DNA of 64,000 bases, from the NCBI GenBank assembly GCA_018401015.1, contig JAGYLP010000006.1:1-64000 (forward strand), in the 5' to 3' direction. This DNA comes from Bacteroidales bacterium. Lineage in GTDB: Bacteria > Bacteroidota > Bacteroidia > Bacteroidales > M50B96. Each line of letters starts with the position of its first letter. The stretch's first letter is position 1. Below the pieces are notes generated by a model. The model was given only the letters and a program-made list of their open reading frames with translations, was not told the origin of the DNA and made no database searches. Of this stretch, positions 1-8,174 are shown piece by piece. The translations under genes and the position numbers were made by a program.

Positions 1-118
1 AGGGAGGAGCAGCAATGGAAGTTCTTGTTAGCGGAACAAGTATTTTTCAATCTTCCGCTAATAGGTAGAATTACCAATCTTGAATCTTCGACCCTAAATC
101 GCAGCCAAGGAATCTTCC

Positions 119-916
119 CTACGCGGTAACGCGCACCTGATAGCCTCCGTGGTTGCGAACATTGAAGCAGGTGTGGTCGTCGAAAAGGAGGTATTGCCCT
201 TTAATGCCAATGAGGCGGGCACGAATCTGGGATTGCTTATCGAGCTTGATGGAACGAAGCTTTTCCGGGTAGGTCTCGACGGGATACTCGAAACGATATA
301 CGGTATCGTCGGGACTTATAAAAGATTCAAATGCAGGTACTAAGAGCTTAGCTACGCGCTTTTTCTCGGCAAGCAAATCGACCCCTTCTTTCACTTTGTT
401 CTGCAACATGAGCCGCCAGTTAGTCTTGTCGGGTAAATGCTTCTTTAACAAGACTTCGATTAAACCGGCTTCGTGACGATTATGGGTGCGTGCCAAGACA
501 ACAGCCTCGCTGGCACCTTGATCGATCCAGCGTGTTGGAATCTGCGATTCGCGGGTAACGCCAACCTTGACATCGGAACTTAAGGCTAAATAAACAACGT
601 GTGGCTGCAAACAAAACTGCTCCGACCATTCCATGTCGCGAGAAATACCTTCCTGCGCCTGACACATTTCCGGATGAAAAATACAATCGTCGGTCTGAGG
701 AAGAGTCTTGTAACACGGCCAACAATATCCGGAAAAATAGGATTTAGTGGTAAGTCGTCCGCAATGCTGACAATGAATCTGATGCTGAAAATCGATACGT
801 ATCTCACTACCAATCAGCGTATTCATCGGAATTCGTTCCGATCCGAGGTGGAGGGTATATTGAACGGGCGAGTGTTGCTCGCTTTCCATTTTTTCGAGGT
901 TTCCCAAATATTCCAT
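119..916 (-). CDS. DUF2797 family protein
   Basis: A 265-residue protein of the DUF2797 family, function unknown. An early CxxC...CxxC cluster (CQHCG, then CWPCY) suggests a zinc ribbon. The middle carries the family-like stretch around VYLALSSDVKVGVTRE. The ORF track runs further upstream, but the extra 38 residues lie inside aroC in another frame. The ATG at 916 sits two bases after the aroC stop, so that start was chosen. It is the last gene of the aro operon and is probably translationally coupled to aroC. Family membership is recognised from sequence pattern only; no role in aromatic synthesis is known to me. Confidence 0.8.
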   Translation of the reverse strand: MEYLGNLEKMESEQHSPVQYTLHLGSERIPMNTLIGSEIRIDFQHQIHCQHCGRLTTKSYFSGYCWPCYKTLPQTDDCIFHPEMCQAQEGISRDMEWSEQFCLQPHVVYLALSSDVKVGVTRESQIPTRWIDQGASEAVVLARTHNRHEAGLIEVLLKKHLPDKTNWRLMLQNKVKEGVDLLAEKKRVAKLLVPAFESFISPDDTVYRFEYPVETYPEKLRSIKLDKQSQIRARLIGIKGQYLLFDDHTCFNVRNHGGYQVRVTA

Positions 917-918
917 AG

Positions 919-1920
919 TTAATTCTTTTCGTGGTGAATGGGTGAACGTTGTTGGGCGATTAACAGTGCATCGGCGAGGACCAAAGCGGTAACCGCTTCG
1001 ACTACAACAGGCACGCGCAGGGCAATACACACATCGTGTCGGCCGGCTACTTCGAGGGGCTGAACGCTCTGTTGGGCAAATTGAAAACTCTCCTGGGTTT
1101 TACCAATGCTGGAGGTGGGTTTTACAGCTGCTCGAAAATGCAGCTCGTTCCCGTTGCTAATGCCTCCGTTGATGCCTCCGGCATAGTTACTGGCGGTGGT
1201 GCCGTCGGCAGCTATGAGGGCATCGTTATGCTCGGAGCCACGCATTGCTGCTGCCTGGAAACCGGAACCAAACTCAATTCCTTTGATGGCAGGAATGGCG
1301 AAGATTGCATGACTAATCATCGATTCCAGACTATCGAAAAAAGGTTCGCCTAAGCCGATAGGAAGTCCTTGTGCACTGCACGCTACTACTCCGCCAATGG
1401 AATCGTGATCGTGAATAGCTTTGGCTACTGCTTCCTCGATGTTTGGATTTCCGCCGGCTGTAATCAGTTGAGCCTGAATGTGAATAGGATTACAAATCTT
1501 TTTAGCCACTACCCCTGCGGCAACCAAAGCCAGGGTAAGACGACCGGAGAAGTGTCCTCCGCCCCGATAATCAGCAAAGCCACCGTATTTGTGACGGGCG
1601 GTAAAATCGGCGTGTCCCGGACGCGGGTGTTCCTGTAAGTGAGCGTAATCCTTTGAGCGGATATTTTCATTCAAAAACTCAATGAGCAAAGGAGCACCGG
1701 TAGTTTTTCCCTGAAAAATCCCGGAGCGAAGCACCGGTTCATCGCTTTCTTTTCGAGGAGTAGTTCCGCTGGCTCCGGGCTTGCGACGCTGCAAGTCGGC
1801 TCGAAAATCGTCGACCGACAAGGGAATACCTGCCGGCACTCCGTCGAGCAACACCCCTACCCGCTCGCCGTGCGATTCACCAAAAACATGCACTCGAAAA
1901 ATTCTACCGTATGTATTCAT
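919..1920 (-). CDS. aroC: Chorismate synthase
   Basis: Converts 5-enolpyruvylshikimate-3-phosphate to chorismate using reduced FMN, the last step of the shikimate pathway. Visible signatures are the N-terminal GESHG, LQRRKPG, the RPGHAD motif and the glycine-rich DYRGGGHFSGR region. In the E. coli type the last motif reads GGGRSSAR; the GHFSGR version is, as I recall, common in anaerobe and Bacteroidota homologues. At 333 residues it is slightly short for the family (about 350-360). It follows aroA after 55 bases and is followed almost immediately by the DUF2797 gene, within a single minus-strand operon. Confidence 0.96.
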   Translation of the reverse strand: MNTYGRIFRVHVFGESHGERVGVLLDGVPAGIPLSVDDFRADLQRRKPGASGTTPRKESDEPVLRSGIFQGKTTGAPLLIEFLNENIRSKDYAHLQEHPRPGHADFTARHKYGGFADYRGGGHFSGRLTLALVAAGVVAKKICNPIHIQAQLITAGGNPNIEEAVAKAIHDHDSIGGVVACSAQGLPIGLGEPFFDSLESMISHAIFAIPAIKGIEFGSGFQAAAMRGSEHNDALIAADGTTASNYAGGINGGISNGNELHFRAAVKPTSSIGKTQESFQFAQQSVQPLEVAGRHDVCIALRVPVVVEAVTALVLADALLIAQQRSPIHHEKN

Positions 1921-1975
1921 GTTACTTTCAATTTGGTTCTAAAAGTATCGTTCCTTCCATCCATCTGCAAACGAA

Positions 1976-3220
1976 TCATGCCTCGATTCGTTCTAAACGA
2001 ACGCCTACCTGTTCCAAGTGGTTCCAAAAATCGGGATAAGATTTCTGAACCGATTCGGCCCCTTGAACAACAACAGGTGCTTCGGCACGGAGACCCAGCA
2101 AAGCCAAGGCCATAGCCATTCGATGATCCTGATGTGCATCGACTGTTCCGCCCTTCACTTTCGAGCCTCCCAGTATACGTAAAGCATTTCCTTCGGCCCG
2201 AATGTTCACCCCCAAACGAGCAAATTCGGTCAGAATCGCTTCTTTCCGATTACTTTCTTTGTTCAATAATCGGCCGGTTCCCAGCAGAACCGATTCACCC
2301 TGACTGTAAACCGCCAGAGCCGACAGGACCGGAAAAAGATCCGGGGCATCGTGCAAGTCAACAAGAAATGCCTGGTTAGCTGCCTGTTCAACCATAAGTG
2401 AATCAGCCTCTTCCCGAAAAGGAATAAGACTTTGGATTCGTGCATCGGCCTGCAAGCTCTGTTGATTCAGTCCTTGTAAGGAGATTCTACCTGCAATTAG
2501 GGCTGCCACGGCCATGCTGGCTGCACTGCTCCAATCTGCTTCAACGGCATGTTTACCGGCGATGTATTCTTGGTTTCCCCGAAGGTAGAAACGATTACCG
2601 TCGCGTTTTATGCCGATGCCAAAGTCGGCGAGCACTTGTACACTCATGTCAACATAAGGAGCGGAAACTAAACCCGTCACATTCAATACGCTATCTGCCG
2701 AAAGGAGGGGTAAGGCGAAAAGTAATCCGCTCACTAATTGTGAACTCTTCGACGCATCGACTGTATAATGACCTGGCAATAAAGGGCCTTGCAGGTGAAA
2801 AGGAAAAAATCCGCTGAAGTCGTCCGATTGCACTCCCATTGGGAATAGGGCATCGACAATGCCTTGCTGATTGCGTTTTAGCAAGCTTCCGCGTGCCTCG
2901 AAATGCACCTTTTGTTCCCCAAGAAGCAGCAAGGGCATCAGCATTCGAGCCGCCAGGCCTGATTCACCGAAAGAGAAATGATTCCCGTTAAGGCTGCGTG
3001 TTCCTCGCACCCGAATACGGTCTGTTGCCAGAAGCACTTCGGCTCCAGCCTGCCGAATAATTTGAAGAAACGATTCCACATCGGCCGACAATCCCTTGAA
3101 TTCCAACTCGCTCTCGCCCGGAGCCATCATAGCAGCAGCCAGTAAGCGCTGGAAGTGACTTTTGGAGGACGGAATATGAATTTCTCCATTAAGGCGAGAT
3201 GGATGAACGCGGACAATCAT
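1976..3220 (-). CDS. aroA: 3-phosphoshikimate 1-carboxyvinyltransferase (EPSP synthase)
   Basis: Joins phosphoenolpyruvate to shikimate-3-phosphate, the sixth shikimate step. The 414-residue length fits the family. Conserved elements are present: PSSKSHFQR near the N-terminus (Lys and Arg for substrate), DAPDLFPVL with the catalytic Asp, ESNRKEAI, the DHRMAMA motif and a C-terminal QKSYPDFW lysine. The loop that reads NAGTAMR in E. coli is GESGLAAR here, a clear divergence next to the PEP site. The ATG overlaps the aroD stop by four bases (ATGA), indicating coupled translation. Confidence 0.95.
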   Translation of the reverse strand: MIVRVHPSRLNGEIHIPSSKSHFQRLLAAAMMAPGESELEFKGLSADVESFLQIIRQAGAEVLLATDRIRVRGTRSLNGNHFSFGESGLAARMLMPLLLLGEQKVHFEARGSLLKRNQQGIVDALFPMGVQSDDFSGFFPFHLQGPLLPGHYTVDASKSSQLVSGLLFALPLLSADSVLNVTGLVSAPYVDMSVQVLADFGIGIKRDGNRFYLRGNQEYIAGKHAVEADWSSAASMAVAALIAGRISLQGLNQQSLQADARIQSLIPFREEADSLMVEQAANQAFLVDLHDAPDLFPVLSALAVYSQGESVLLGTGRLLNKESNRKEAILTEFARLGVNIRAEGNALRILGGSKVKGGTVDAHQDHRMAMALALLGLRAEAPVVVQGAESVQKSYPDFWNHLEQVGVRLERIEA

Positions 3221-3876
3221 AAGCCTTTGGGATTTTGAAGGTCAGATAATTTGGTTTGAATCTCCTCCCAGGACCACTGCCCGGGAGCTGTCGGCCCCAT
3301 TCGATCGAGATAAACATAGGTGAAAGGAGCTCCGTGGCGCACGCTTTCAAGGCGACTTGCTCGTCCGGCTTCCCCCATACCAAAAATGATGAGTCCCGGC
3401 CGATCATAAAATGCTTCAATGCGTTCCAAATCAGCACGGTTATGTGCCAGGCAGGCGATTTTAACTAAGGTGGCACCTAAGTGGCGTCCCTGCTGGTAAA
3501 TATCTTCCAGGAGAGCCAGCTCCGGGGTTTTTCCAAAATCGTGAAAAGAAGCGATAAGTGCTGCCGAATTGCGTTCTATCTCGGGTTGCAAGGCTTTGAT
3601 AAGCAACTCATCCTGAATAAGATCCAAATCGACATACTTGATTCCCCGATCGAGGTAGAACCGATAGATTCGGGTACGTTCCGAATCGTTCCAGCGGGAA
3701 TCTTTCCGACAGGTGGCAATAATTTTCTTATCGGCCGGAAGCGGGAGAGGAAGTTTGTAGGGATCGTCCCAACAATCGACCCTCAGTTCGAACCAATCGG
3801 CCATTTTCGTGATTTCGTCCCAAATAAAATCACGTTGATTTAGGCTGATGCAGAGCCGGTTGCCAAGACTATTCAT
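3217..3876 (-). CDS. aroD: Type I 3-dehydroquinate dehydratase
   Basis: Dehydrates 3-dehydroquinate to 3-dehydroshikimate through a Schiff-base lysine. Type I features are visible: FELRVD near the start, the SFHDF histidine and the LVKIA lysine. About 219 residues from the chosen start, normal for a TIM-barrel type I enzyme. The ORF track begins 54 residues further upstream, but that part lies inside aroB in another frame; the ATG at 3876 overlaps the aroB end by eight bases. Its downstream end overlaps the aroA start by four bases, so aroB, aroD and aroA form one tightly packed operon. Confidence 0.92.
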   Translation of the reverse strand: MNSLGNRLCISLNQRDFIWDEITKMADWFELRVDCWDDPYKLPLPLPADKKIIATCRKDSRWNDSERTRIYRFYLDRGIKYVDLDLIQDELLIKALQPEIERNSAALIASFHDFGKTPELALLEDIYQQGRHLGATLVKIACLAHNRADLERIEAFYDRPGLIIFGMGEAGRASRLESVRHGAPFTYVYLDRMGPTAPGQWSWEEIQTKLSDLQNPKGL

Positions 3877-4912
3877 GTACCCAGAGAGCTTGAAGGTGTT
3901 GGATAAGCTCGGCGAAAGTCCAGGAGACCAATTCCGGTTCCCCTGGATTTTTGAGCAACGGGTAAGCCAAGCGGTCGTCGGATTTCTTTTTATCGTTGCG
4001 GATGTATTTTTCGAGCAGGGGCAAGGCCAATTGACCACGCAAATCGTGGTATCCCACCGATTTCATCCAGTTTTTAATTTCGATAGCCAGTTCCGAGGGG
4101 AATTGCAGGTACCGAACCGATAAATCCAGATCGAGCATCATTCCGGCAGCGATTGCTTCGCCGTGTGGAATGCCAAGCGCCGCCTCAAAGGCATGTCCAA
4201 GCGTGTGTCCGAAGTTGAGGATTTTTCGCCATCCATTTTCTTGTTCATCGAGGTTTACGACTTGCGCTTTAAATCGAATCGATTGTTCCAGAATGGGCAT
4301 CAGGGCTTCAGCATTGCCCTGCTTCATGGTTTGGATATGTTCAGTCCAGTGAGGCCAAAGCGACCAATCCTGGAGCAAGGTGTGTTTGAACGCTTCGGCT
4401 AGCCCATTTTTCATCTCCTGCGGTGGAAGTGTATCGAGGAAGATGGGATCGCAAAGCACGAAGGACGGTTGAGCAAAAGTGCCCAGCATGTTTTTACGTC
4501 CACCGAAATTGATCCCCGTTTTGCCACCCACCGAGGCATCGACCATGGCAAGAAGGCTGGTTGCGAGGTAGCCAAATTCGCATCCTCGCATGTAGATCGA
4601 CGCCATGAAACCAGTGAGATCGCAAACCACCCCACCCCCTACACCTAAGAGAAAACTATCCCGATCGGCTTGTAGATCGATGAGTTGCGAGGCGACAAAT
4701 TCGAGGCTACGCAGCGATTTGGCCTCTTCGCCCGGAGCGAGGACAATGGGCGAGAAATCAGCGAATAAGCTACCATAGATATCGTGCACGTTTTTATCGG
4801 TGATGAGGATAACCCGTTTATCCGGCAGTAGTTCGCTCAATTGATTAATCACCTCGCCCAGGAATACCTGCGAGTTGCCGTTTTTACCGTGAATCGTAAC
4901 CTTAATAGACAT
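3869..4912 (-). CDS. aroB: 3-dehydroquinate synthase
   Basis: Cyclises DAHP to 3-dehydroquinate using NAD and a divalent metal, the second shikimate step. Family signatures seen: GVGGGVVCDLTGF for nucleotide binding, the SLLAMVDASVGGKTGIN segment, the GLAEAFKH metal ligand region and NFGHTLGHAFE with metal-binding histidines. The length of 347 residues is typical. It is the first gene of the aro operon, with a possible weak promoter just upstream. No aroE or aroK is in the window, so the remaining steps must be encoded elsewhere. Confidence 0.96.
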   Translation of the reverse strand: MSIKVTIHGKNGNSQVFLGEVINQLSELLPDKRVILITDKNVHDIYGSLFADFSPIVLAPGEEAKSLRSLEFVASQLIDLQADRDSFLLGVGGGVVCDLTGFMASIYMRGCEFGYLATSLLAMVDASVGGKTGINFGGRKNMLGTFAQPSFVLCDPIFLDTLPPQEMKNGLAEAFKHTLLQDWSLWPHWTEHIQTMKQGNAEALMPILEQSIRFKAQVVNLDEQENGWRKILNFGHTLGHAFEAALGIPHGEAIAAGMMLDLDLSVRYLQFPSELAIEIKNWMKSVGYHDLRGQLALPLLEKYIRNDKKKSDDRLAYPLLKNPGEPELVSWTFAELIQHLQALWVHE

Positions 4913-4931
4913 AGACGGAATGTTTGAAAGG

Positions 4932-4959
4932 CGAAGGTAATGAATTGCTCGCTTCGCAA
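4932..4959 (-). promoter_or_regulatory. Possible promoter of the aro operon
   Basis: On the minus strand TTG is followed after 17 bases by TACCTTCG, one mismatch from the Bacteroidetes minus-7 box TAnnTTTG. It ends about 20 bases before the aroB start. Weak match, inferred only. Confidence 0.35.
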
Positions 4960-5144
4960 GAACGCAAGTGAAGCTCCGACTCCCTGGAATTTTTCATTAC
5001 CAAAAGCAAAATAGATTTACACTCCGATTGGGGATTAAGCGTAACTCGCATGTGGACTGCTAAAACCTTATCGTTTGGTGTTCGAGAAGGTCTAAAAGCC
5101 CAAAAGGATTCCTACCTTTATGTTTTTTTCTGAGTTCGGGAACG

Positions 5145-7058
5145 ATGAGGGGAGTTTTACTTTTTAACTGGTTATTTATTCTGTCGCTAGCAGGTTTAGC
5201 TCAACAGGTTCCATTCAGCTATAGCGATCCCGGTGGGTTCTACGAGGAATCGTTCGAATGGAGTATTCTGGTGAATCCGGACCTTACGGTACGTTACACG
5301 CTCGACGGTACTGCGCCAACGCCGGAATCGACCCGCTACACCCATCCCATGTTTCTTGATAGTTCCATGCTTTCCCCTGCTAACATTAGTCAAATCGCGA
5401 TCAGTCCTCCCGATTTGTATCATCCTCCCTCTCCCAACAGGGTTCAAAAAGCCATAATCATTCGAGCAGCCATTTTCAATGATTCCGGGATGCAGCTGTC
5501 TGATATTCTAACACATACCTATTTTATCCGGTCACTTGGCATCGAGCCATCGCCCTTACCCGTTCTTTCCATAGCAGCCAACCACCCCGATTTATTTGAT
5601 TACGAAACCGGCATTTTCGTTCCCGGAATCCATTGGGATCCGGAGAATCCCGATTGGACTGGAAATTACTATTTAACCGGAGAAAACTGGGAACGGAAGG
5701 TATTTGTAGAATATTTCGCATCGGCGGAGGACTATGATTTGGTGATGGATTCTGGGCAGGCGATGCAACCCGTTATTCGACAGTATGCCGGACTTCGCAC
5801 ACATGGAGGCAATGCGCGTCGATTTGCCCAAAAAGGTCTTCGCTTGTACGCACGCGATGAATACGGCACCAATCGATTTGAGTTTCCGCTTTTTGAAGAA
5901 CATCCTCTACAAAGCTTTAAGCGACTTGTTTTAAAACCCATATCCTCTTCGTGGAGCGATGCCGGCATCGAAGATCATCTCTCCTGTTGCATTGCTTCGG
6001 CGCTTAATCTGGAAGCACCTGCCAGTCGGCCCATTCAACTTTATCTGAATGGTGAATACTGGGGCATTTATTTTCTGCAAGAACGATTCGACGACTTCTA
6101 TTTTGCCGACCACTTTGAATATGATCGCGATCGAATTGATTTAATCGAAAATTGGGCAGGGGTTATTTCCGAAGGAGAGAACGACGATTTTCTCGACTTG
6201 TATCAATTTATCGAAAATAATGATTTATCAAACCCCGTCATTTATCAAGAAGTAGCAAACCGCATCGATATTGATAATTTTATTGAATCGCAGTTATACG
6301 AAATATTTATTGCGAATTACGATTGGCCGGCCAACAACATGAAATGTTGGCGAGCCAGGCCCAGTGGGAAATGGCGCTGGACTTTCTACGATGGCGATGC
6401 GGCATTGAAAAACACCGCGTTCGACATGTTTAGTCATGCCCTGTGTACCGGAGATGATTCCTGGCCCACAAATGCAGCTACTACCTTGTTTTTCCGAAAA
6501 CTCATGGAGAACGAAGATTTTCGGAATCGCTTCTTCGAACGTGCAGAGATCCTCTTAAACGACACCCTTTCGCCTGCAAGAACACTCCATCATTTTACCG
6601 CAATTGTGCAGGCTTTGAGTCCAACCATGCCGTCGCAAATACAACGATTTAATTATCCGTCGAACCTGGAAAGTTGGAAGGATGATTACCTGAAAAACCA
6701 ATCCTTTTTAACCCTTCGACCTTGTGAGCTGGTGAACCAGGTTGAAGAAAAGTTTCAGCGTACTATGCTGGTGGAAGGCTGTGAAGAAAACGCACCCTAT
6801 TTGACAGAGCTAGAAGCTTATCCGAACCCAAACAGCGGAACAGTTCACCTTCGAATTGAATCAGACATCAACGACATTGGTGTTATCGTTCTTTCCGATT
6901 TAGTTGGCAAGCCACTTTTTTCCGATGAATTCCCGGTTATTAAAGGAAAAAATGATTGGACACTGCCAGACCTCGCTCTAAGTAACGGTATTTGGCTTAT
7001 TTCACTAAAAACCCGACATCACACCAGCACGGTCAAACTCTATGTAGTTAATCCTTAA
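5145..7058 (+). CDS. Secreted CotH-like kinase-fold protein with T9SS sorting domain
   Basis: A 637-residue exported protein. It has a signal peptide (about residues 1-20, ending AGLAQQ), then a chitobiase-C-terminal-like beta domain (RYTLDGTAPT around residue 50), then a CotH-type region (about 200-480) with GGNARRFAQKGLRLYAR, LNGEYWGIYFLQER and KWRWTFYDGD. CotH proteins of Bacillus are spore-coat protein kinases; Bacteroidota versions are uncharacterised. The last 80 residues (AYPNPNSGTVHL onward) are a type A T9SS sorting domain, so it should be exported across the outer membrane and surface-attached or released. It stands alone on the plus strand, divergent from aroB. The kinase activity is inference. 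Confidence 0.85.
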   Translation: MRGVLLFNWLFILSLAGLAQQVPFSYSDPGGFYEESFEWSILVNPDLTVRYTLDGTAPTPESTRYTHPMFLDSSMLSPANISQIAISPPDLYHPPSPNRVQKAIIIRAAIFNDSGMQLSDILTHTYFIRSLGIEPSPLPVLSIAANHPDLFDYETGIFVPGIHWDPENPDWTGNYYLTGENWERKVFVEYFASAEDYDLVMDSGQAMQPVIRQYAGLRTHGGNARRFAQKGLRLYARDEYGTNRFEFPLFEEHPLQSFKRLVLKPISSSWSDAGIEDHLSCCIASALNLEAPASRPIQLYLNGEYWGIYFLQERFDDFYFADHFEYDRDRIDLIENWAGVISEGENDDFLDLYQFIENNDLSNPVIYQEVANRIDIDNFIESQLYEIFIANYDWPANNMKCWRARPSGKWRWTFYDGDAALKNTAFDMFSHALCTGDDSWPTNAATTLFFRKLMENEDFRNRFFERAEILLNDTLSPARTLHHFTAIVQALSPTMPSQIQRFNYPSNLESWKDDYLKNQSFLTLRPCELVNQVEEKFQRTMLVEGCEENAPYLTELEAYPNPNSGTVHLRIESDINDIGVIVLSDLVGKPLFSDEFPVIKGKNDWTLPDLALSNGIWLISLKTRHHTSTVKLYVVNP

Positions 7059-7763
7059 CTCTCTGAAGGGAACTGTGAATGACTTGGCGAGGGGGCGACT
7101 TCGGCGAATGGGCGACTTCGCGAAGAGGCGAAAGCAGCAACAACGAGCTGCCGCGCGGCTCCCGGCGCGTGGCTTTCATGCTCGTTCAAAGAAAAGCATG
7201 CAAAAACCTTTAGCTAAAAGCCAAAAGCCAACCGCCAAAAGCCAACCGCCAAAAGCAAGCATAAAACGCTGCGAACTTTGCGGGTCCTTTGCGAGAACCT
7301 TAGCGTACTTTTTAGACCTCCGCGGCCTATATTCAAAGTGAAAAGGCGAAGAGGCGAATGCAGCAACAACGAGCTACCGCGTGTGGCAATCATTCTATTT
7401 CAAGGACTAACTTACAACGTGTACAATTTTGAATTCTGAAGCGTAGCGAAAGTCCCGATTTATCGGGATTGAATCTTGAATTTTGAATCTTGAATCCGAT
7501 TTTATCAACTTGAATCAAATCGGTGTAAATCCGTCAAATCTGTGTCATCTGTGTTCTAATAGAAGGAGGGCTTTACCTGGATCATATTCCAAAAAAGCGA
7601 TCCAATTAAAATTCAAAACGTATATCAACCAACTCGGATTACCTGGATTCTTTTCGTCAAGAAAGTTTTGAAAAGCTGCGAAATTCTCTTAAATTTACGG
7701 GAATTGAAACGCAATCACCCATCAAACCCCGTTTCTTTGTGTATCAACCTAAATTAACCTCTT
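7059..7763 (+). repeat. Gene-free stretch filled with short dispersed repeats
   Basis: About 700 bases with no credible gene; the ORFs listed here have repetitive, non-protein-like sequence. It contains two copies of a roughly 36-base unit starting GCGAAGAGGCGAA (at 7120 and 7345), a tandem GCCAAAAGCCAACC run near 7213-7259, a segment built on GCGAACTTTGCGGG (7269 onward), TTGAATCTTGAATTTTGAAT near 7470-7500, and AATCCGTCAAATCTGTGTC near 7530. A small hairpin CCCGATTTATCGGG lies at 7454. Such patchworks occur between genes in many Bacteroidota genomes; origin unclear. Confidence 0.75.
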
Positions 7764-8162
7764 ATGAAAGCGAAAAACCTCTTCGTCCTATTGTCAATCT
7801 TCCTGGCAGCCTTTTCAGGCAATGCTCAATCGGATCTTACCCTATCCATCCATAACAACAGTGAGAGCGATGTTACCGTTGTTGTTACTTTTAATCAAAC
7901 CATTAATTTATCGAGTCCACCCAATAGCCCAACAAGCTTTACGGTCGCATCGGGTGCTACTTATGTAGCCCATTATAAGCCGGATGAATATGATGTAAAC
8001 TTCGCAAGTATAAAATTTACCGAAAGTGGCGCTTCACCTGGCCACTGGACTTCTAATGCCATGTGGCTCCCGGTAACTTTTGGTTCATCAAGCCTAACTG
8101 CTGAACTTATATCTTATTTTGGCCAAGGTATTTACGAAGCTCTTGATTTTGAGATAAATTAA
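7764..8162 (+). CDS. Small secreted protein of unknown function
   Basis: A 132-residue protein with a clear signal peptide (MKAKNLFVLLSIF... ending GNAQ at about residue 22). The mature part is rich in Ser, Thr, Asn and hydrophobic residues arranged as beta strands (LTLSIHNNSESDVTVVVTF), suggesting a single beta-sandwich domain. No family is recognised and there is no sorting domain. It ends 12 bases before the FG-GAP protein gene and is very likely co-transcribed with it, so it may be a partner or paired secreted product. The real-gene call rests on the signal peptide and tight spacing. Confidence 0.75.
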   Translation: MKAKNLFVLLSIFLAAFSGNAQSDLTLSIHNNSESDVTVVVTFNQTINLSSPPNSPTSFTVASGATYVAHYKPDEYDVNFASIKFTESGASPGHWTSNAMWLPVTFGSSSLTAELISYFGQGIYEALDFEIN

Positions 8163-8174
8163 ACTGAGAAGATT

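Noticed and set aside
1-118. An inverted repeat (TTAGCGGA / TCCGCTAA) near the left edge as a terminator of the aro operon
   Set aside because: The 8-base arms are separated by about 18 bases and are not followed by a T run on the minus strand.
7075-7671. ORFs at 7075-7341 and 7483-7671 as genes
   Set aside because: Their sequence is made of the tandem and dispersed DNA repeats, with protein composition that follows the repeat rather than a fold, and they lack signals or homologous features.
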